From positions 14,436,850-14,500,849 of the forward strand of contig NC_134029.1 in NCBI RefSeq assembly GCF_964204645.1: a stretch of 64,000 nucleotides of DNA, given 5' to 3'. Source of the stretch: Tubulanus polymorphus (Eukaryota > Nemertea > Palaeonemertea > Tubulaniformes > Tubulanidae). The notes below the pieces were generated by a model. It was not told the DNA's origin, did no database searches, and saw nothing but the letters and a program-made list of their open reading frames with translations. Position 1 is the stretch's first letter, and each line of letters starts with the position of its first letter. Made by a program: the position numbers and the translations under genes. This document shows positions 23,121 to 35,905 of this stretch, in pieces.

Positions 23121-24389
23121 GTGTTTTCCGTAGCCGGACTGGGAGCCTCACTGTTCTCCGAAGGGTCACGTCTATTTTCTTCTATACTTTGGGTATGTTG
23201 TGGTGGCCTAAGAGTGATTGTTCTAGTTGGATGCGGACCATCAGTAGGTGTATCTCCACTAGAATCACATGCCGGGCCAGCAACCACATATCCATCTTGA
23301 GGTGTCTTTGGCATATGGTTTGATGGTCTCGATATGATTTGAATATGGTTTGATGGTCTCACGGTGGTGGGGCTAGTATGATGGGAGCCATCAATAGGTG
23401 CATCTCTACTTGCATCACACGTTAGGCCATTTGCCATATTCATCTGATTTTTCCTACGTCTTGCGGGGGGTATATACAGTGGTACAGGGGGACTATTTCC
23501 TGATGGGGTTTCCCTTGCCCCCTTGAAAACCCCGCTTCTCGTTTCCCTGAGGTAGGTGGCAGTTACTTGAATAGTGACCACTCCCCCCCGCAATTATAGC
23601 ATTTAACTTGTGGGCACAAGTTTTTGGGGTGGTCTGCGTTCCTGCAACGCCAACATTTGTCATCAGCAGGCGGTCGACGATTGCCATTACAAGAGACAAC
23701 CGCTTCCAAATGGCCTACTCGAGTCATCAGCGTTCCCATCATCGATTTCAATTCGTCGAGTTGTTTGGCTATAGCGAACTTGGCTGGGCCGCATACATTA
23801 ACTGCTTCGCTGAGACGGGTAGGCTATTACCTTTAAGAAATTGGTCTTTGGCCAATTCATCCTGTAGCTCGAAGGCAATGCCAGGGTACGCGTTCCTTGC
23901 CAGTTCTGCTAACTCGTCGGCATAGCATTCCACAGATTCTGTTGTCTTTTGGTCCCACCCTTTCAACAACATCTTAAAGTCATCCACAGTCTTTGTTGGA
24001 AATGGGATGATAGCCGCCAACAGAAATCATCATACGACTGGCTCGAGTCGAGACCTAGGTTCGTATGCCTCATGGTCAAGTCCCATCATCAGGTGTGATT
24101 TACGCTGTTCGCCCCCATTGATGCGAGAACTAATCTGAGCCAGGTCAGCGAACGCGTCAAATCTTTCGAGCCAAATGCGGAAATTGTGTCCCATGGTATA
24201 GGGCTTGGGTGCCGGAATATTGTGCATTTTTGGGGTGGGTGCATCTCTCGTCACGACCCTCTCCATCACTTCAGTCAGTCGCTGGAGGATGGAATCCTCA
24301 GATGTTTTTAAATTTTCAGCTTTCGTCTTCGTTGGATGGCCACGTTTTGGAATTACGAAGCAGGTAAAAAGTACGTAAAGTACACGCAA
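23040..24389 (-). pseudogene. Gypsy Gag with two CCHC zinc knuckles
   Basis: The N-terminal part (24389-24030) includes YTMGHNFRIWLERFDAFADL, and a second frame (24020-23769) gives the capsid-like SVECYADELAELARNAYPG. Two CCHC knuckles follow: CWRCRNADHPKNLC and, after a frameshift at about 23575, CYNCGG..HYSSNC. A proline-rich tail (23593-23039) ends at the protease. At least three frameshifts are needed. The protein would package the element RNA into particles. Confidence 0.85.
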
Positions 24390-24472
24390 AAAGTAACCGT
24401 AATTTACACAGACTAAACGGAGAAAACGTGTTCACCGCTTCAACTCAATTTCAACTGGTTTTTTCACAATCA

Positions 24473-24666
24473 AATCCCACCGCTGCCACCAGATGTTACG
24501 AGGTCTTATTCTGCCTGTTCTACAGTAGAAGTATCCTCCAAATATCAAGTAAAAAGGCGGACAAAAGATATTAACACAATCACCTATTATTCTGTATTTT
24601 TCAAGAGAGAGGGCACCACCCTCCAGTTACAACATTGAAGACGACTGATGGACATATTCCATCACA
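24473..24666 (-). repeat. 5' LTR and primer binding site
   Basis: On the minus strand the LTR begins TGTGATGGAA at 24666 and ends CTCGTAACA at 24494: about 173 bp with TG...CA ends. It is followed directly by TCTGGTGGCAGCGGTGGGAT, the likely tRNA primer site. The first 43 bp match the stub at 18405-18363. Confidence 0.8.
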
Positions 24667-24990
24667 TTAACCCATCACTACTCACTATACACTGATATTA
24701 ACCCTTCACCACTTACCATACACTGATATTAACCCTTCACCACTTGCCATACGCTGATATTAACCTTTCACTTCTTACCATACACTGATAAATACCCTTC
24801 ACCACTTACCATACACTGATATTAACCTTTCACCTCTTACCAGACACCGATATTAACCCTTCACCTCTTACGGCCAGACAGCGATATTAACCCTTCACCA
24901 CTAATCATACTCCGATATTAATCCTTCACCACTTACCATACTCCGATATTAATCCTTCACCACTTACCATACTCCGATATTAACCGATAG
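24667..24990 (+). repeat. Minisatellite, ~31-bp unit, right block
   Basis: About ten units of 'actgatattaacccttcacc' plus 'acttaccatac', with variants such as 'ctccgatattaatccttcac'. It continues the array broken by the gypsy insertion. Confidence 0.85.
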
Positions 24991-26317
24991 TAGCCTAGTA
25001 AATAGAATATCTGACAAAATATGTAAAATATGACTCCAGCAGGTATTTATTACTGATATGCTATGATTTCTAGTGTTAAAATCGATAAGGAATAAATAAA
25101 TATGTTATATTTCATGTCATCTCGGTTGATCTCGGTTCATCTCGGTAATAAGGAGGACCGGTTGAGAGAGCTGTGTCATGTACCGTCATGATGCATTCTT
25201 GCTTTCTATTGGTATCCTTCACAAGATATTATAACATATTGTCAATATGAAATGTTATGCATGACCATCTGATATAATTTTTCTGAATTTTTCTGAGGTA
25301 TGCGATTTCCGAGGTATATAAGGTCCACAAATTTTGTCATAAAAAAAATTGTTGCTGACGCGTGGGCTCAAATTATCCTTCTTATACTAATCTATGTTGA
25401 ATAAACATTGTATATGTACCATATCTGACAGGTTTTTATTGTTATTTCAATCAAAACCTCATATCCCCCGGGAGATTTGACTTGTCGTCTTTTATATAAA
25501 AACATCGTACTGTAGTACACCAAGTAAAGCCTCCTTCCCAGTTGAGAGAATTTAAAAACACGTGGGTTTGATGTGCAGTGACAAGTCTATAGCTCCGCCT
25601 ACATCCATTCAATTGACTATTCGTATTAAAGACAGCCGAGAACTAGCGCGACTGGCACGCTTCCAATTCTTACAGTCATCAGCATATCTATCGCAATACA
25701 CGTGGTAACACAGTACAGATGTTGATTCACGTCGCGTCCAAGAACAGGTATTGATTAATCTGTTTCAAGTTGTTATGCAGTAGGCTAGGGATGTGTTTCT
25801 GAAAAAATATTGTTGGGACGATGTTCAGAATTTCCGAGGTACACGATTTTAGGACTCAATTTATAAAAAAAATCATTCTGAGGTATGCGATATTCCGACG
25901 TATGCAACTCCGAGCTACTCGGAGATTTTCATTTAAGAAATAATTGCATTAAGAAAAATATTTTAGATTTGTTCTGAGCTAAGCAATATTCCGAGGTGTA
26001 TGGCTCCGAGGTATGCGTTGTCTACTGTACATGTATATATTATATTTATGTTTGCTGCATTGTGTATCCTAAGTCGGTCAGGTCAGTAAATTACTATAGT
26101 ATTTACTACAGAAGTATAGTACGGCATTTTACTGTTAGATGGCGAATACATCTTTTTAACCAAATTTTAGCCAGGGCTTAAAATGAATATTTTGACTCCT
26201 AACTTGACGACGAGAAAAACTGGCATTAAGCAACAGTAAAAGGACGTTTCAATGCATGCATTAATTTTCTTTACAATGCGTTGCGGTAAAAAACATCCAT
26301 TCTGCTTTATAGTCTAG
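24991..26317. other. Non-coding stretch with 'gaggtatgcga' motif scatter
   Basis: Several copies of 'ttccgaggtatgcgat'-like words occur at 25300, 25850-25930 and 25990. No coding sequence is recognised. Confidence 0.35.
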
Positions 26318-26615
26318 ATTTCTATTCACGCCTGCCGCTTCTGATATAATCTTACATCCATTACTATTACAATACGACTTCTCATGATATTCAATGCAAT
26401 ATGATATTTTCGAAGTTCAAATAGGGCTCATTATATAATCACGGGAAGCCATTCTACATCTTTGTCAATAATATTTTGCCAAATAGCTTGTATGTGTACA
26501 CATAGACCTGTGACCTTTTGCACATCGATTTTGGGTTGTGATTTGTAAAATTACGCTGAATGGTTAACATTGTTTAAGTTTCATAATGGTAACGTTTTAT
26601 AAGGCATCAAAAAAC
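26318..26615 (+). repeat. Right-end fragment of repeat R3
   Basis: From 'cctgccgcttctgatataat' to 'gttttataaggcatcaaaaa', this matches the right ends of the insertions at 44170 and 47023. It is the same orientation as the left-end fragment at 16632, but the middle third is absent from both. Confidence 0.75.
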
Positions 26616-26929
26616 TTTAAAAGGGTTAAAATGTTTTCAGAATAAGTACTAGAGGTCTCGTCTTGCTCTCGTATCCGGTATCGGTGGCCATGTGTGGGCC
26701 ACATGAAAACTCTTTATCATGCGAGTTCTTACATAGTACAGTTTACTTTATTTATAGTAAGAAACAACCTACATAATGTATTGTATCTCAAAATATTATA
26801 TAAATGGGTTTTCCTCATGTACAATATATAGCTCAAAACTTCTAACTCAGTTGCTGGGTCGAGTGTGATTGCGAAATTGCATTTCATTCGGCCGAGTAAA
26901 CAATTTTTAGAGCTCACTTAGGACTTAGT

Positions 26930-27385
26930 CCCAGCAGGCTATTGCGTTCACTTTTCGTCCGTTTGTCCGTAAATCCAGTTATTTTGAGAAGTTTTGAAGA
27001 CACTTCAGTGGATTTTCTTGATATTTGGTTTATATATGTATCTATCCTAGATACATCTTCTGCCCAAAAAACTGGCCCGATCAGAATCAATAAGGCCGAA
27101 TGGCAGCCATAATTGTTCACCTAAATCAGATTTTTTACGCATTTTTGTAGGCAAATTCCAGGGCGCTTCCATCAATTATCTCGATCTTTTTTGTAAATTT
27201 GTATCTTCCAAGACCCAAGATGGCCGTCCTGTGACCTTTTTTTGTGCCAAATTTTGGCCTAAATTCCGAGACCTGTAGCTTGCTGATGGGTTTTGCGATC
27301 AGTCAAATATCATGCAATTGGCGGCACTCTTAGTGTCATCAGTCTTCATTTGTAAGTTAGAATACGTTTTTTTACGAAAATATCA
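26930..27385 (+). repeat. Dispersed repeat R2-related fragment
   Basis: 'agatggccgtcctgtgacct', 'ttggcggcactcttagtgtc' and 'ccgagacctgtagcttgc' match R2 near 13.98 and 14.69 kb. The first half ('cccagcaggctattgcgttc', 'gatcagaatcaataaggccg') is a further diverged unit. Confidence 0.6.
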
Positions 27386-28979
27386 AGGTTTGAAATTATA
27401 GTCTTGAAATTTGATTATTATAAGCAATTTTATATTGATAGTTTTGCTAGCTTGTATGAATGAAACAACTTGAATACACTTTATACAATTTGTGCAAGCT
27501 TGGTCAAATATCTTGTTGCATGGCGAAAAGTTTTTACCCGACAATTAAACTGCAATTCACACACAATAATTTTGTATTGATCAGTTTTAATTTATGGTTC
27601 CTATTTCATTTTCAGACACAGAAAAAAGACAGCAGTTGTTCACTTTCATGACATGGAGATGATAGACATATTATTCTACTCAATGATTTTGAATGTAGAT
27701 TTCTAAATGAATGTAATTCATCTCATCTGACTTAAAGTTTTAAATATTATTATGTCTAGTGGTATTCCTTTCTTTATAAGTACTAATGATATTTTTTCTT
27801 ATCAGATTGTATTTCTATTCTTTTCAAGTTTCAAAATGGTGATCATACTGACCCTAATTTCACCCCTGGTGACGTCTTTGTCAATGTACATTTTATAACA
27901 CCATTGCCATGTTGCCGGGGGCAGGGTGTCATCATGAGGTTCCCCTTAGAAGGGGTCATGATGTCTTCTGTATCATTCACAATCACTTTTTCGTCAATTC
28001 CTGTTAAAATTTTAAATTCAACTGATGAATTGATGAAGCTTTGGAAGGAATGAGTCACATGACATACGTCTGCACTTACTTTTTATACCCTGGTTCTACA
28101 TTACGCTCGAAACATCTGAAGTAAGTATAGACGCTACTCACTATGGCTGAGGGTTTTTGTTCACCCCACGTGCATCAAAAATGAGTTATCGTAGTTATGG
28201 TTTGATAGAGCTCCAATGGATTGGAATTTGTAATGGTTTGGATACTTACATTATTACGGTAGTGTATCATATGAATTTTTCCAATTTCCTGTAGAAAAAT
28301 GTACTTAAGAGACTTAAACAAAAAATGATTTAGTAAGAACACTTAGATTTGAAACGTGCACCTTACTTTGAAATTAATATTCAACAAACTGAAGCGTGGA
28401 TAGATTCGACTAAAATATGAAAATATAGGTGCTAGTGGTTACCGCTACATTTCCATCTTCTGATGTATCCATGGTTTCTTCAACGATACACTGATTCATT
28501 TTGAAAAACTAAGCAGCAACTGGTGCATTCATTCTCTGTTTCTGTGAGGTTCCTGCGGATCCAGGGGTCAAATCTGAGTACTGCTCAAAGTAGTATTGTC
28601 TCCCTGAGTAGATTGCCGAAGGCGTGATAGCCTAGTGGGGGGGGGGGGGGTTCAGGGTCTTCCTCCATAGAATTTCGAAATTTTAGGTGCTCTCATATGC
28701 ATAATATTTCATCACCATCAAAAAGAACAAGGTTGAATTGTCACGATATTTCTATTTTCAATTTTCTACTTACAACGGCGTTACTATATGATTCGAATGG
28801 TTCTACAAATTGCATTCTATTTTCAACAACCACAAGTACTGCCTAAAAACATTTCCAAGGCAGCCATCGTCAATCGAATTTTGATCTGAAACACAGAAAT
28901 TTTGGTTGTTTCGTGGGGAGATTAAACTCCGTAAATAGTCGTCTTTTTTCATTCGGCCGCTCTACTATTAAGTAATCAT
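27386..28979. other. Non-coding stretch; includes a run of 14 G (28637-28650)
   Basis: No exon or repeat is recognised apart from the G14 homopolymer at 28637-28650, which could be a sequencing or assembly weak point. Confidence 0.4.
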
Positions 28980-29179
28980 TTATGTATTCTTCACTTTGTG
29001 AGAATATTCGTAGAGTGTTAACCAGGTTTAAAATAAGTAACGAGACGAGTAGTACTGTACAGGTTAACTATTTATTTGACGCACGGGCTTTCGCTTCCAA
29101 TGAATAGAAGCTTCATCAGGTGAATGAGTATAGTCAATGGAAAAACAACAGTATTTATAGGTAGACTGACACTAATTAC

Positions 29180-29691
29180 AGAGAACTGAGTGAGAAGAGT
29201 AATTACAAATAAATGATGAGTGACATGATAATTAATAACTAAGTGAGGGAGTAGATAATTTATTAATTAAGGAACAACAAACTGAAACAAATCAAAGAGA
29301 AATAAATCAAAATGAAACTATGTATATCAAAGTAAAATAAACAGAAGAGCAACGAATAACAAGAAATGGAAGTCCGATACAACGAATAACAAACAAAATT
29401 ACGTTCTGCAGTGGGACATGAATCCTAGATCGCGATTGAGGCCAAGATTAACTGACGGTGTGGTTCGGAAGATTGAAATGTTCGCCGATAGGTTTATCCA
29501 TTTTCTTGTGTCTGATATCAAATTTGTGACCGTTCAAGCGTTGACGTAATGTTTTTCCAGTTTCTCCGATGTAGATGGTTCCAGGGCAGATATCGCATGT
29601 GATGGCATGTTATTAATTAGTTATTAAGTTACTTAGTTATTATCATGTCACTCATCATTTATTTGTAATTACTCTTCTCACTCAGTTCTCT
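29180..29691 (-). mobile_element. Penelope-like retroelement end with inverted flanks
   Basis: A ~61-bp sequence at 29180-29243 (agaactgagtgagaagagta, then aaataaatgatgagtgacat) returns inverted at 29631-29691. Between the two copies is a GIY-YIG coding fragment, plus a 3' region with 'acgggctttcgcttccaatg' just outside. A GIY-YIG domain within complex terminal repeats is typical of Penelope-like elements. No reverse transcriptase is left. Confidence 0.6.
29449..29609 (-). pseudogene. GIY-YIG endonuclease fragment
   Basis: The minus-strand frame gives ITCDICPGTIYIGETGKTLR, then QRLNGHKFDIR and PIGEHFNLPNHTVS, followed by a stop. IY...YIGETG and the later R and H residues match the GIY-YIG nuclease that nicks target DNA for Penelope-like elements. 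About 54 residues remain of a roughly 90-residue domain. The N-terminal polymerase part is missing. Confidence 0.75.
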
Positions 29692-29699
29692 CTAAATCC

Positions 29700-30339
29700 A
29701 CCTTAGTTGAACTAATATCATAACATTATTCAAGATCAGAGTCAGCGAGGATTTATTGAAATAGTTGAAGATTTGGTTTCGGCCAGATCATATCTGGATA
29801 GGTCATGTCCAATACATACCACATCACACTATTATAAACAACAGTACCACTTAACCAATAACAGTAGTGTACGATTGTAGATGTCACATTCCTAGTAAAT
29901 CAAGTCTAGATGATTATTTACTCAAAGGCCCTTCTTTGATTAACTACCTAATTATGTTCGATTTTAATGCGTTTCAGGTTTCACACCTTAGCTCTTTGTT
30001 CAGATATTGGGATATTCATTTCAAATGCAACGTAAGAACGTCATTTAGAATTGAATCAGGGTGTGGTAAGTGATTACATGCGGCAAAATATCTATGCAGA
30101 TAATAACATTTCTGGCTGTTATTCAATTAGGGATTAGATCAGTTATTGTAAGCTTTTACGGGAATTATTTTTCTGAAGCTGGATTTAATCTAGGAGAGGG
30201 GAATTCGAACAGTATTCAGTTATGTAATTTAAAAAAGATTGATAATGTGTGTAGTGAAAAAAGAATTGTTAAGTTTAGTGTGGAATTCTGATTCATCAGA
30301 CTGATGAGATTAAGTTAGCGGACTTCCATAACCAAAAGA
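29700..30339. other. Non-coding stretch, nothing certain
   Basis: Open frames at 29867-30291 have no recognisable domain. They may be eroded 5' sequence of the BEL/Pao remnant that follows. Confidence 0.3.
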
Positions 30340-31030
30340 GACGTGGTCAGAAATTCTACTGAAATCTTCAATCCATTGGGATTTGTAACGCCAATCACTG
30401 TTAATGCAAAATTGTTCGTTCAGAAGTTGCAACTTGAAAAATTCGAACAGTAAACCATTTAGTGATGTTTTGATAGATGAACGGCGTTTGGTAAATTCAA
30501 ACTTGGCGTAGTCTTTATTTATCATTTCCCACGTTGGTATATGACAACTGGGGGTATAGGTGGAAAGTGTGAAGTTCACGGGTTCTCTGATTCGGGTAAA
30601 CACGCTTATGACACAGTTGCGTATTTAAATTACAACTAGCAAGTTTCGTTTCTAATGTCAAAAACTGAGTAGCACCTACAAAGGCTCGTAGTTAAGTATA
30701 CCAAAAATGGCATTGTTGGCTGCACTTCTAGATGCTAGATTATCAGATTTCATAAGGAATTCATTACTACGTAATTTGGAACTGGTTTTTCACTATTGGT
30801 GTGATAGTACAATAGCGTTGCAATGGATTATATCTAGTAAAGATTTATCTTCTTTCGTAGCAAATAGAGTCTCTGAAATAAGGAATTTAACATAGGTGGA
30901 TAATTGGTTTTTTGTGAGGGCATAAATAATCCGGCTGATTATTGTTGTCCCGAGGCTCATAATTTACGAGAAATTGATTTGTGGTGACAAGACCCACAAT
31001 TCCTATTATCTGGTCATTATGAATCATTTG
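30340..31030 (+). pseudogene. BEL/Pao retrotransposon pol remnant (RT end and RNase H)
   Basis: The plus strand reads EIFNPLGFVTPITVNAKLFV, the BEL/Pao stretch just after the RT core. After several frame breaks comes SIPKMALLAALLDARL, WCDSTIALQWI and FVANRVSEIRNLT, then NPADYCCPEAHN and LREIDLW. These are the RNase H and connection landmarks of BEL/Pao polyproteins. Multiple stops and frameshifts are present. Downstream to about 31440 I cannot recognise integrase motifs. Confidence 0.75.
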
Positions 31031-32989
31031 TAATTTGGGTAAGATTGATACTGATTAGTTTTTTTTGCAATAATCGAGTATCTGTGAATATTGCAGAGAA
31101 CTGTACTGTTGAAGAAACTAGGGACATCTGGTAAACAGTTGTTGAACGATTGTAGCGCGGGAATGATGGCAAAGTTGGGCGAGGGGATACGCTTGGCGTA
31201 CGACACGGCCAATTAACAAATTTTATCCTTTGGATATTTAAAGGCCAAGTAATTTTGGAGAATGAAAAGGTTGTCATCCCCTGTGCTATTGCTCTTCGTG
31301 TTTACACTTCTCGGCGTGCAAAAATTAATGCAAAGAAAATCATTTACTTTTCTTCTCGTCGGGCGGGCGATGACGAAGGTTAAATTGTTACTATTGATCA
31401 TAAGCTACAGTAGAATAATGTATATTAAAATGTATTTAAACTGAATGTTATATTGAAGTAGATAAAGTGTCAGATAATCTTGAATTAGAAATGCACTGAG
31501 TTTCACGCCTGATTATCTTGGGTTATATATATTTGAATAATAAAGTTTTCATGCAAAGCTGTTCTATTCTGTTCTGTATAGAAAAACTACGTTGTTCGTT
31601 CGTTCTCCCGTCTGGCGCGTCTATGATTTCGTCTGCCCACCAGGGAAACTACACAACTGACTCGGATTGACACGAATGATACCCTGTCCGGCCTATGAAG
31701 TAGAACAGAAAGATATAGTGAGAAACTTAAATTTATTTTCACTGCCAAGTGTAACCGGCTGGTTGTTGTATCGGCAGGCTGGCTGGGGAACTAGCATTTA
31801 CACCAGCGGTACAGGATTCCATCCATTAGGAACAAGGCATTTAAACCTTATATGTACAATCTTTATTGCATCCCGGAATGAGAATGATTATCATAACTTT
31901 ACATTGTCTTTGTATACAGAATCATGAGTATAATGTGAGAACTAGGTGTCAGATAATTTGTCGACATCAGGACTGACAAACTAACACCTAGTGACATATT
32001 TGAGAGACATAATTATTGATGAGCACTGACTAAAGCTAATTACTATGAAAACATATTGAGTTATGTCACATGTTGATTACGATTAAAGCACATTTATATA
32101 ATTCATAAGTTATATTACATTATTAATACTATTATTATTAGGCCAGCCATAGGGTGAGCCTATTACTATACAAATGGAGCGATTTTAAATGACATGGTTT
32201 TCAGATGGCATGGTTTTTACTGTGCAACTGAGCATGTATTCATACAAATCATTCATTAGAGCATTATCCATTCTCCAAACTCTACGTAGCTGAATTTTGA
32301 AATAGGGCCTCGTTAAAATCTATATGAGCTTTTTGGCGAATATCTGATCGCAAAAATATTGGTTTTGTAAAGCCAATCAGAAAGCAAAGACTCCTCTATG
32401 ATTGGCTTAGCCGCAGAAATCAGCAGGTGTTCAAGTTCAAGTTCAAATTTATTTCACAGAAAGCATAACAGGCTATGTACACAGGTTGAGAGAAAAAAAA
32501 CAATAAAAGGGATTTATTTTCAGATCTAAAATTGTATTTCAAGATCGATTTCTGTGAAAGCTTTAGTTGATTTGGTTGGGAGGAATATTTTTATCAGCAC
32601 TACAGAAAATATCATCGACCATTTTGCAGTCCGGGAAAAATAGCTTTTTCTTAAATCGGATAGATGATATGCTAATTGATATTCTAATTAGCCATGTGCT
32701 CGAACTACAAATTTTATTCTATAAAAAATAGCAAATCCAATTCAATTTTACTTTATTGAAAAAATAAAGACATCAAATCCAATTCAATTTTGTTTTATTG
32801 AGCAAATTTCAGAAAATTCAATTCTATTCCGCATCAAATTCAATAAGACCAAGGGAAAAGATTTATCTCAGGTATTTGATCCTGCCAGATTCAGTCGCTG
32901 TCTGTGCTACTTTTGTATTCTACGATTGTATTGTGTAAATTATTGACTCTGAGCTGGGAGTGTACATGTATATAATACAAAATATAATT
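31031..32989. other. Non-coding stretch with LINE-like 3' tails
   Basis: At 32427-32455 'gttcaagttcaagttcaaat' followed by 'ttatttcacag' looks like the 3' tail of a minus-strand LINE. At 32725-32810 the phrase 'aaatccaattcaatttt' with 'tttattga' appears twice. Nothing else is recognised. Confidence 0.35.
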
Positions 32990-35905
32990 AGTTAACTAAA
33001 TCAAAACCAATCGATGAAAATAATTTATCATATTATAAAGATGATAATATTAATGGATCAAGTTGTATCAAATTACCATTTAAAACTAATGCTGTTATAA
33101 ATGTACAAAATTCTGATGATAAATGTTTTCTATGGTCAATAATTAGTTGCTTACACCCTGCAACTGATAATATTTGTAGGTTAACACATTGTAAACCATT
33201 TGAAAATAATTATAAGATAGATAATTATCCAGTTAGAATTAAAAATATTCCAAAAATAGAAAGAGATTATAATATAAAGATAAATGTATTCGATTTAATC
33301 AAATTACCAAAAACAAAATGTAATAATATTAAACATTTTACATTAGAACCTTTATACCTATCAAAAGATTATGATTCAAATGGTGTTATAGATATATTAT
33401 ATTATGAGAATCATTATATGTGGATTAAAAGAATTGATTTATTTTTTCAATCAGAAAATGATTTTGATAATAAAATATATCTATGTAGAAAATGTATAAC
33501 TAGATTTAGAACTTGAAGTGCATTATTAAATCATAAACAATTTTGTGAAAATCATGATTATTGTAAAATGATTTTAGCAAATGAAAAGGATAAAGTATTA
33601 GAATTCAAAAAATATGATTACAAGAATAAAGTACCATTTGTAATATATGGAGATTTTGAATCATTGAATAAAGAATTAACTGATCAAGATAGAAAAGAAA
33701 TATATCATAAAAGAAAGAAATTAAATTCTAATGCAAATGATATAATTGATTATTCAGATCCTCTAATAACAAATACTATTAAAAAGATTCATCAAAGTGC
33801 TGCAGCTTTTGGATTATATATAAAATCTGATTATCCAGAACTAATCAAAAGTGAATATTATAATTATAGAAATGAAAATGTTATCAATCATTTTTGTGAC
33901 TTATTAATTGAGTATGAAATCAAATTTAATGAAAAGTTAAATGAAAATAAAGAAATAATTATGACAGAAGAAGATAAAAAAGAATTTGATTTAGCAGATA
34001 AATGTTATTATTGTGAAAAGATATTTAATATTAAAGATAAAAAAGTTAGAGACCATGATCATTTGAATGGAAAGTTAATGAGAATTGTAACTTACAAGCA
34101 AAGAAAATTGACTTTGTTCCAGTAATATTTCATAATTTATCAGGGTATGATGCACATTTATTCATCAAGCAACTGTGCCATGAAATAGAAATCAATAATG
34201 AAATAGAAAGAGTAAATTCAAATAGATCAAAGATAAAATACCAACATATAAATTTAAAATGTTAGCTAAAACATCTGAGAATTATATATCTTTCCAATTT
34301 GGGTGTCTAAGATTTATAGATTCATATAGATTTTTAAGCAGTTCATTAGAAAATTTATCAAAATCATTAGTTGATGATGAATTAAAAATATTAAAGCAAC
34401 ACTATCCAAATAATGATGATTTTCAATTAATGAGATATAAAGGAGCAATTCCATATTCATTTTATAAATCGCACAATGATTTCAATATAACTGAATTATT
34501 AAAAGAACAATTCTATGATGAATTAAAAATGAATATGTTAAAGATGAAGTTTATAATAGAACATTGAATATCTGGAATCATTTTGGAATAAAAAATCATG
34601 GAGGATAAGTAGATCTATATTCAAAATCAGATGTATTATTATTAACTGATATATTTGAAAGGTTTAGAAATGTAATCTAAAATATTTTAATATTGATCCA
34701 TGTCATTGTTATTCTAGCCCAGGTTTAACTTGGGACCGTGGTTTAAAATTTACAGATATAAAAATGCATTTATTGACAAATATAGATAGATCAATTATTA
34801 TTATTTGAAAAATCTATAAGAGGAGGAGTTTCGAGTGTACTAGGTGATAGCTATTTCAATGTAAATGATAACCCTGGATATTATATATAGATGCATATAA
34901 TCTATATGGTTGGGCAATGATGGAACCACAGCCTTATGGAGTATTTGAAATAACTGAAGTTTTACAGTATGAAAATAATGATAAATTTGATTGGAAGAAA
35001 AGAATTCTAGATATTGCAGATGATTCAGATACTAGTTACTTCTTTGTTGTAGATTTAGAATACCCTGAAGATAAAAAATTTAAATCTAGAAATCTAGCAT
35101 ACTGTCCCCAACATAAAACTGTTACGCATGAAGAATTGTCAAATTACCAAAAAAGAATTAAACCCGAAAATCATATTCAAACTGAAAAGTTAATGGTAAC
35201 TCAGGAAGATGAATATAATTATGTAGTGCATTATAGAATGTTGAAGTTTTATTTGAATCAAGGAATGGTTCTAAAAAAAGTACACAGATATATTTCATTC
35301 AGTCAATCTAAATGGTTAGAAAAATATATAGATTTTAACACCAAACAGAGAACTAAAGCCAAAACTGATTTTGAGAAAGATTTCTTCAAACTAATGAATA
35401 ATGCATTCTATGGTAAGACTTGTGAAAATATTAGAAATAGAAATGATATTGAGTTAGTTAGCAATGGTAAAGAAATTAGACATTTACAAACATATCCTAA
35501 ATTCATTGGTAACAGAATATTTGATAAAAATTTAGCTGCAGTTAAAATGAGGAGAACTTCTATGAAGTTCAATAAACCAATTTATGTTGGTGCTTCAGTT
35601 TTAGAAATATCAAAGTTACTAATGTATGAATATAATTCTACTATAACGTATTACAACCTCATTTTGGAGGAAGCATATAGAAATCTTATATTTTGATACT
35701 GACAGTTACATATTGAAGATAAAAACTAATAACATAACAGATGATTTAAAAACATTAAAACATCATTTTGATATCAGTAACTATCCAAAAGATCATGAAT
35801 TGTTTAACAATGATAATAAAAAGGTGCCCGGTAAATTCAAAGATGAATTAGGAGGTGAAGAAATGATTGAATTTATAGGTATTCGATCTAAAATGTATTC
35901 ATATA
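32990..35905 (+). pseudogene. Viral-like family B DNA polymerase, copy 1
   Basis: The reading begins without an ATG at about 32993, after a stop. The first part has DDKCFLWSIISCLHP and ENHYMWI, a cysteine/histidine N-terminal domain (OTU- or papain-like is inference). A CRKC..F zinc motif is followed by a TGA. Then come VPFVIYGDFES (exonuclease I), an endonuclease-VII-like module (CYYCEKIF, VRDHDHLNGK), NLSGYDAHLF (exonuclease II), LYGWAMMEPQPYG (motif A), DFFKLMNNAFYGKTCEN (motif B) and DTDSYI (motif C). Frameshifts occur near 34080, 34550, 34670, 34890 and 35640, and the C-terminus is cut by a MITE. Family knowledge: protein-primed B-type polymerases replicate linear viral genomes from a terminal protein. 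No terminal protein was identified. Confidence 0.8.

Larger units (their letters stand above)
18363..24666 (-). mobile_element. Degenerate Ty3/gypsy LTR retrotransposon
   Basis: On the minus strand the element runs 5' LTR (24666-24494), primer site (24493-24473), gag, protease, RT, RNase H, integrase, a C-terminal tail, polypurine tract (18417-18406) and a 43-bp stub of the 3' LTR (18405-18363). The domain order, with integrase after RNase H, is Ty3/gypsy. Many frameshifts and stops make it dead. It lies inside a minisatellite whose units touch both outer ends. Confidence 0.9.

Noticed and set aside
31017-31440. Retrotransposon integrase downstream of the BEL/Pao RNase H
   Set aside because: No HHCC or DDE motifs are readable in any frame; opposite-strand frames are shadows.
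32880-32915. 'aggtatttgatcctgccag' resembles the 5' end of 18S rRNA
   Set aside because: The match stops after about 20 bases and no further rRNA sequence follows; probably chance or a tiny fragment.
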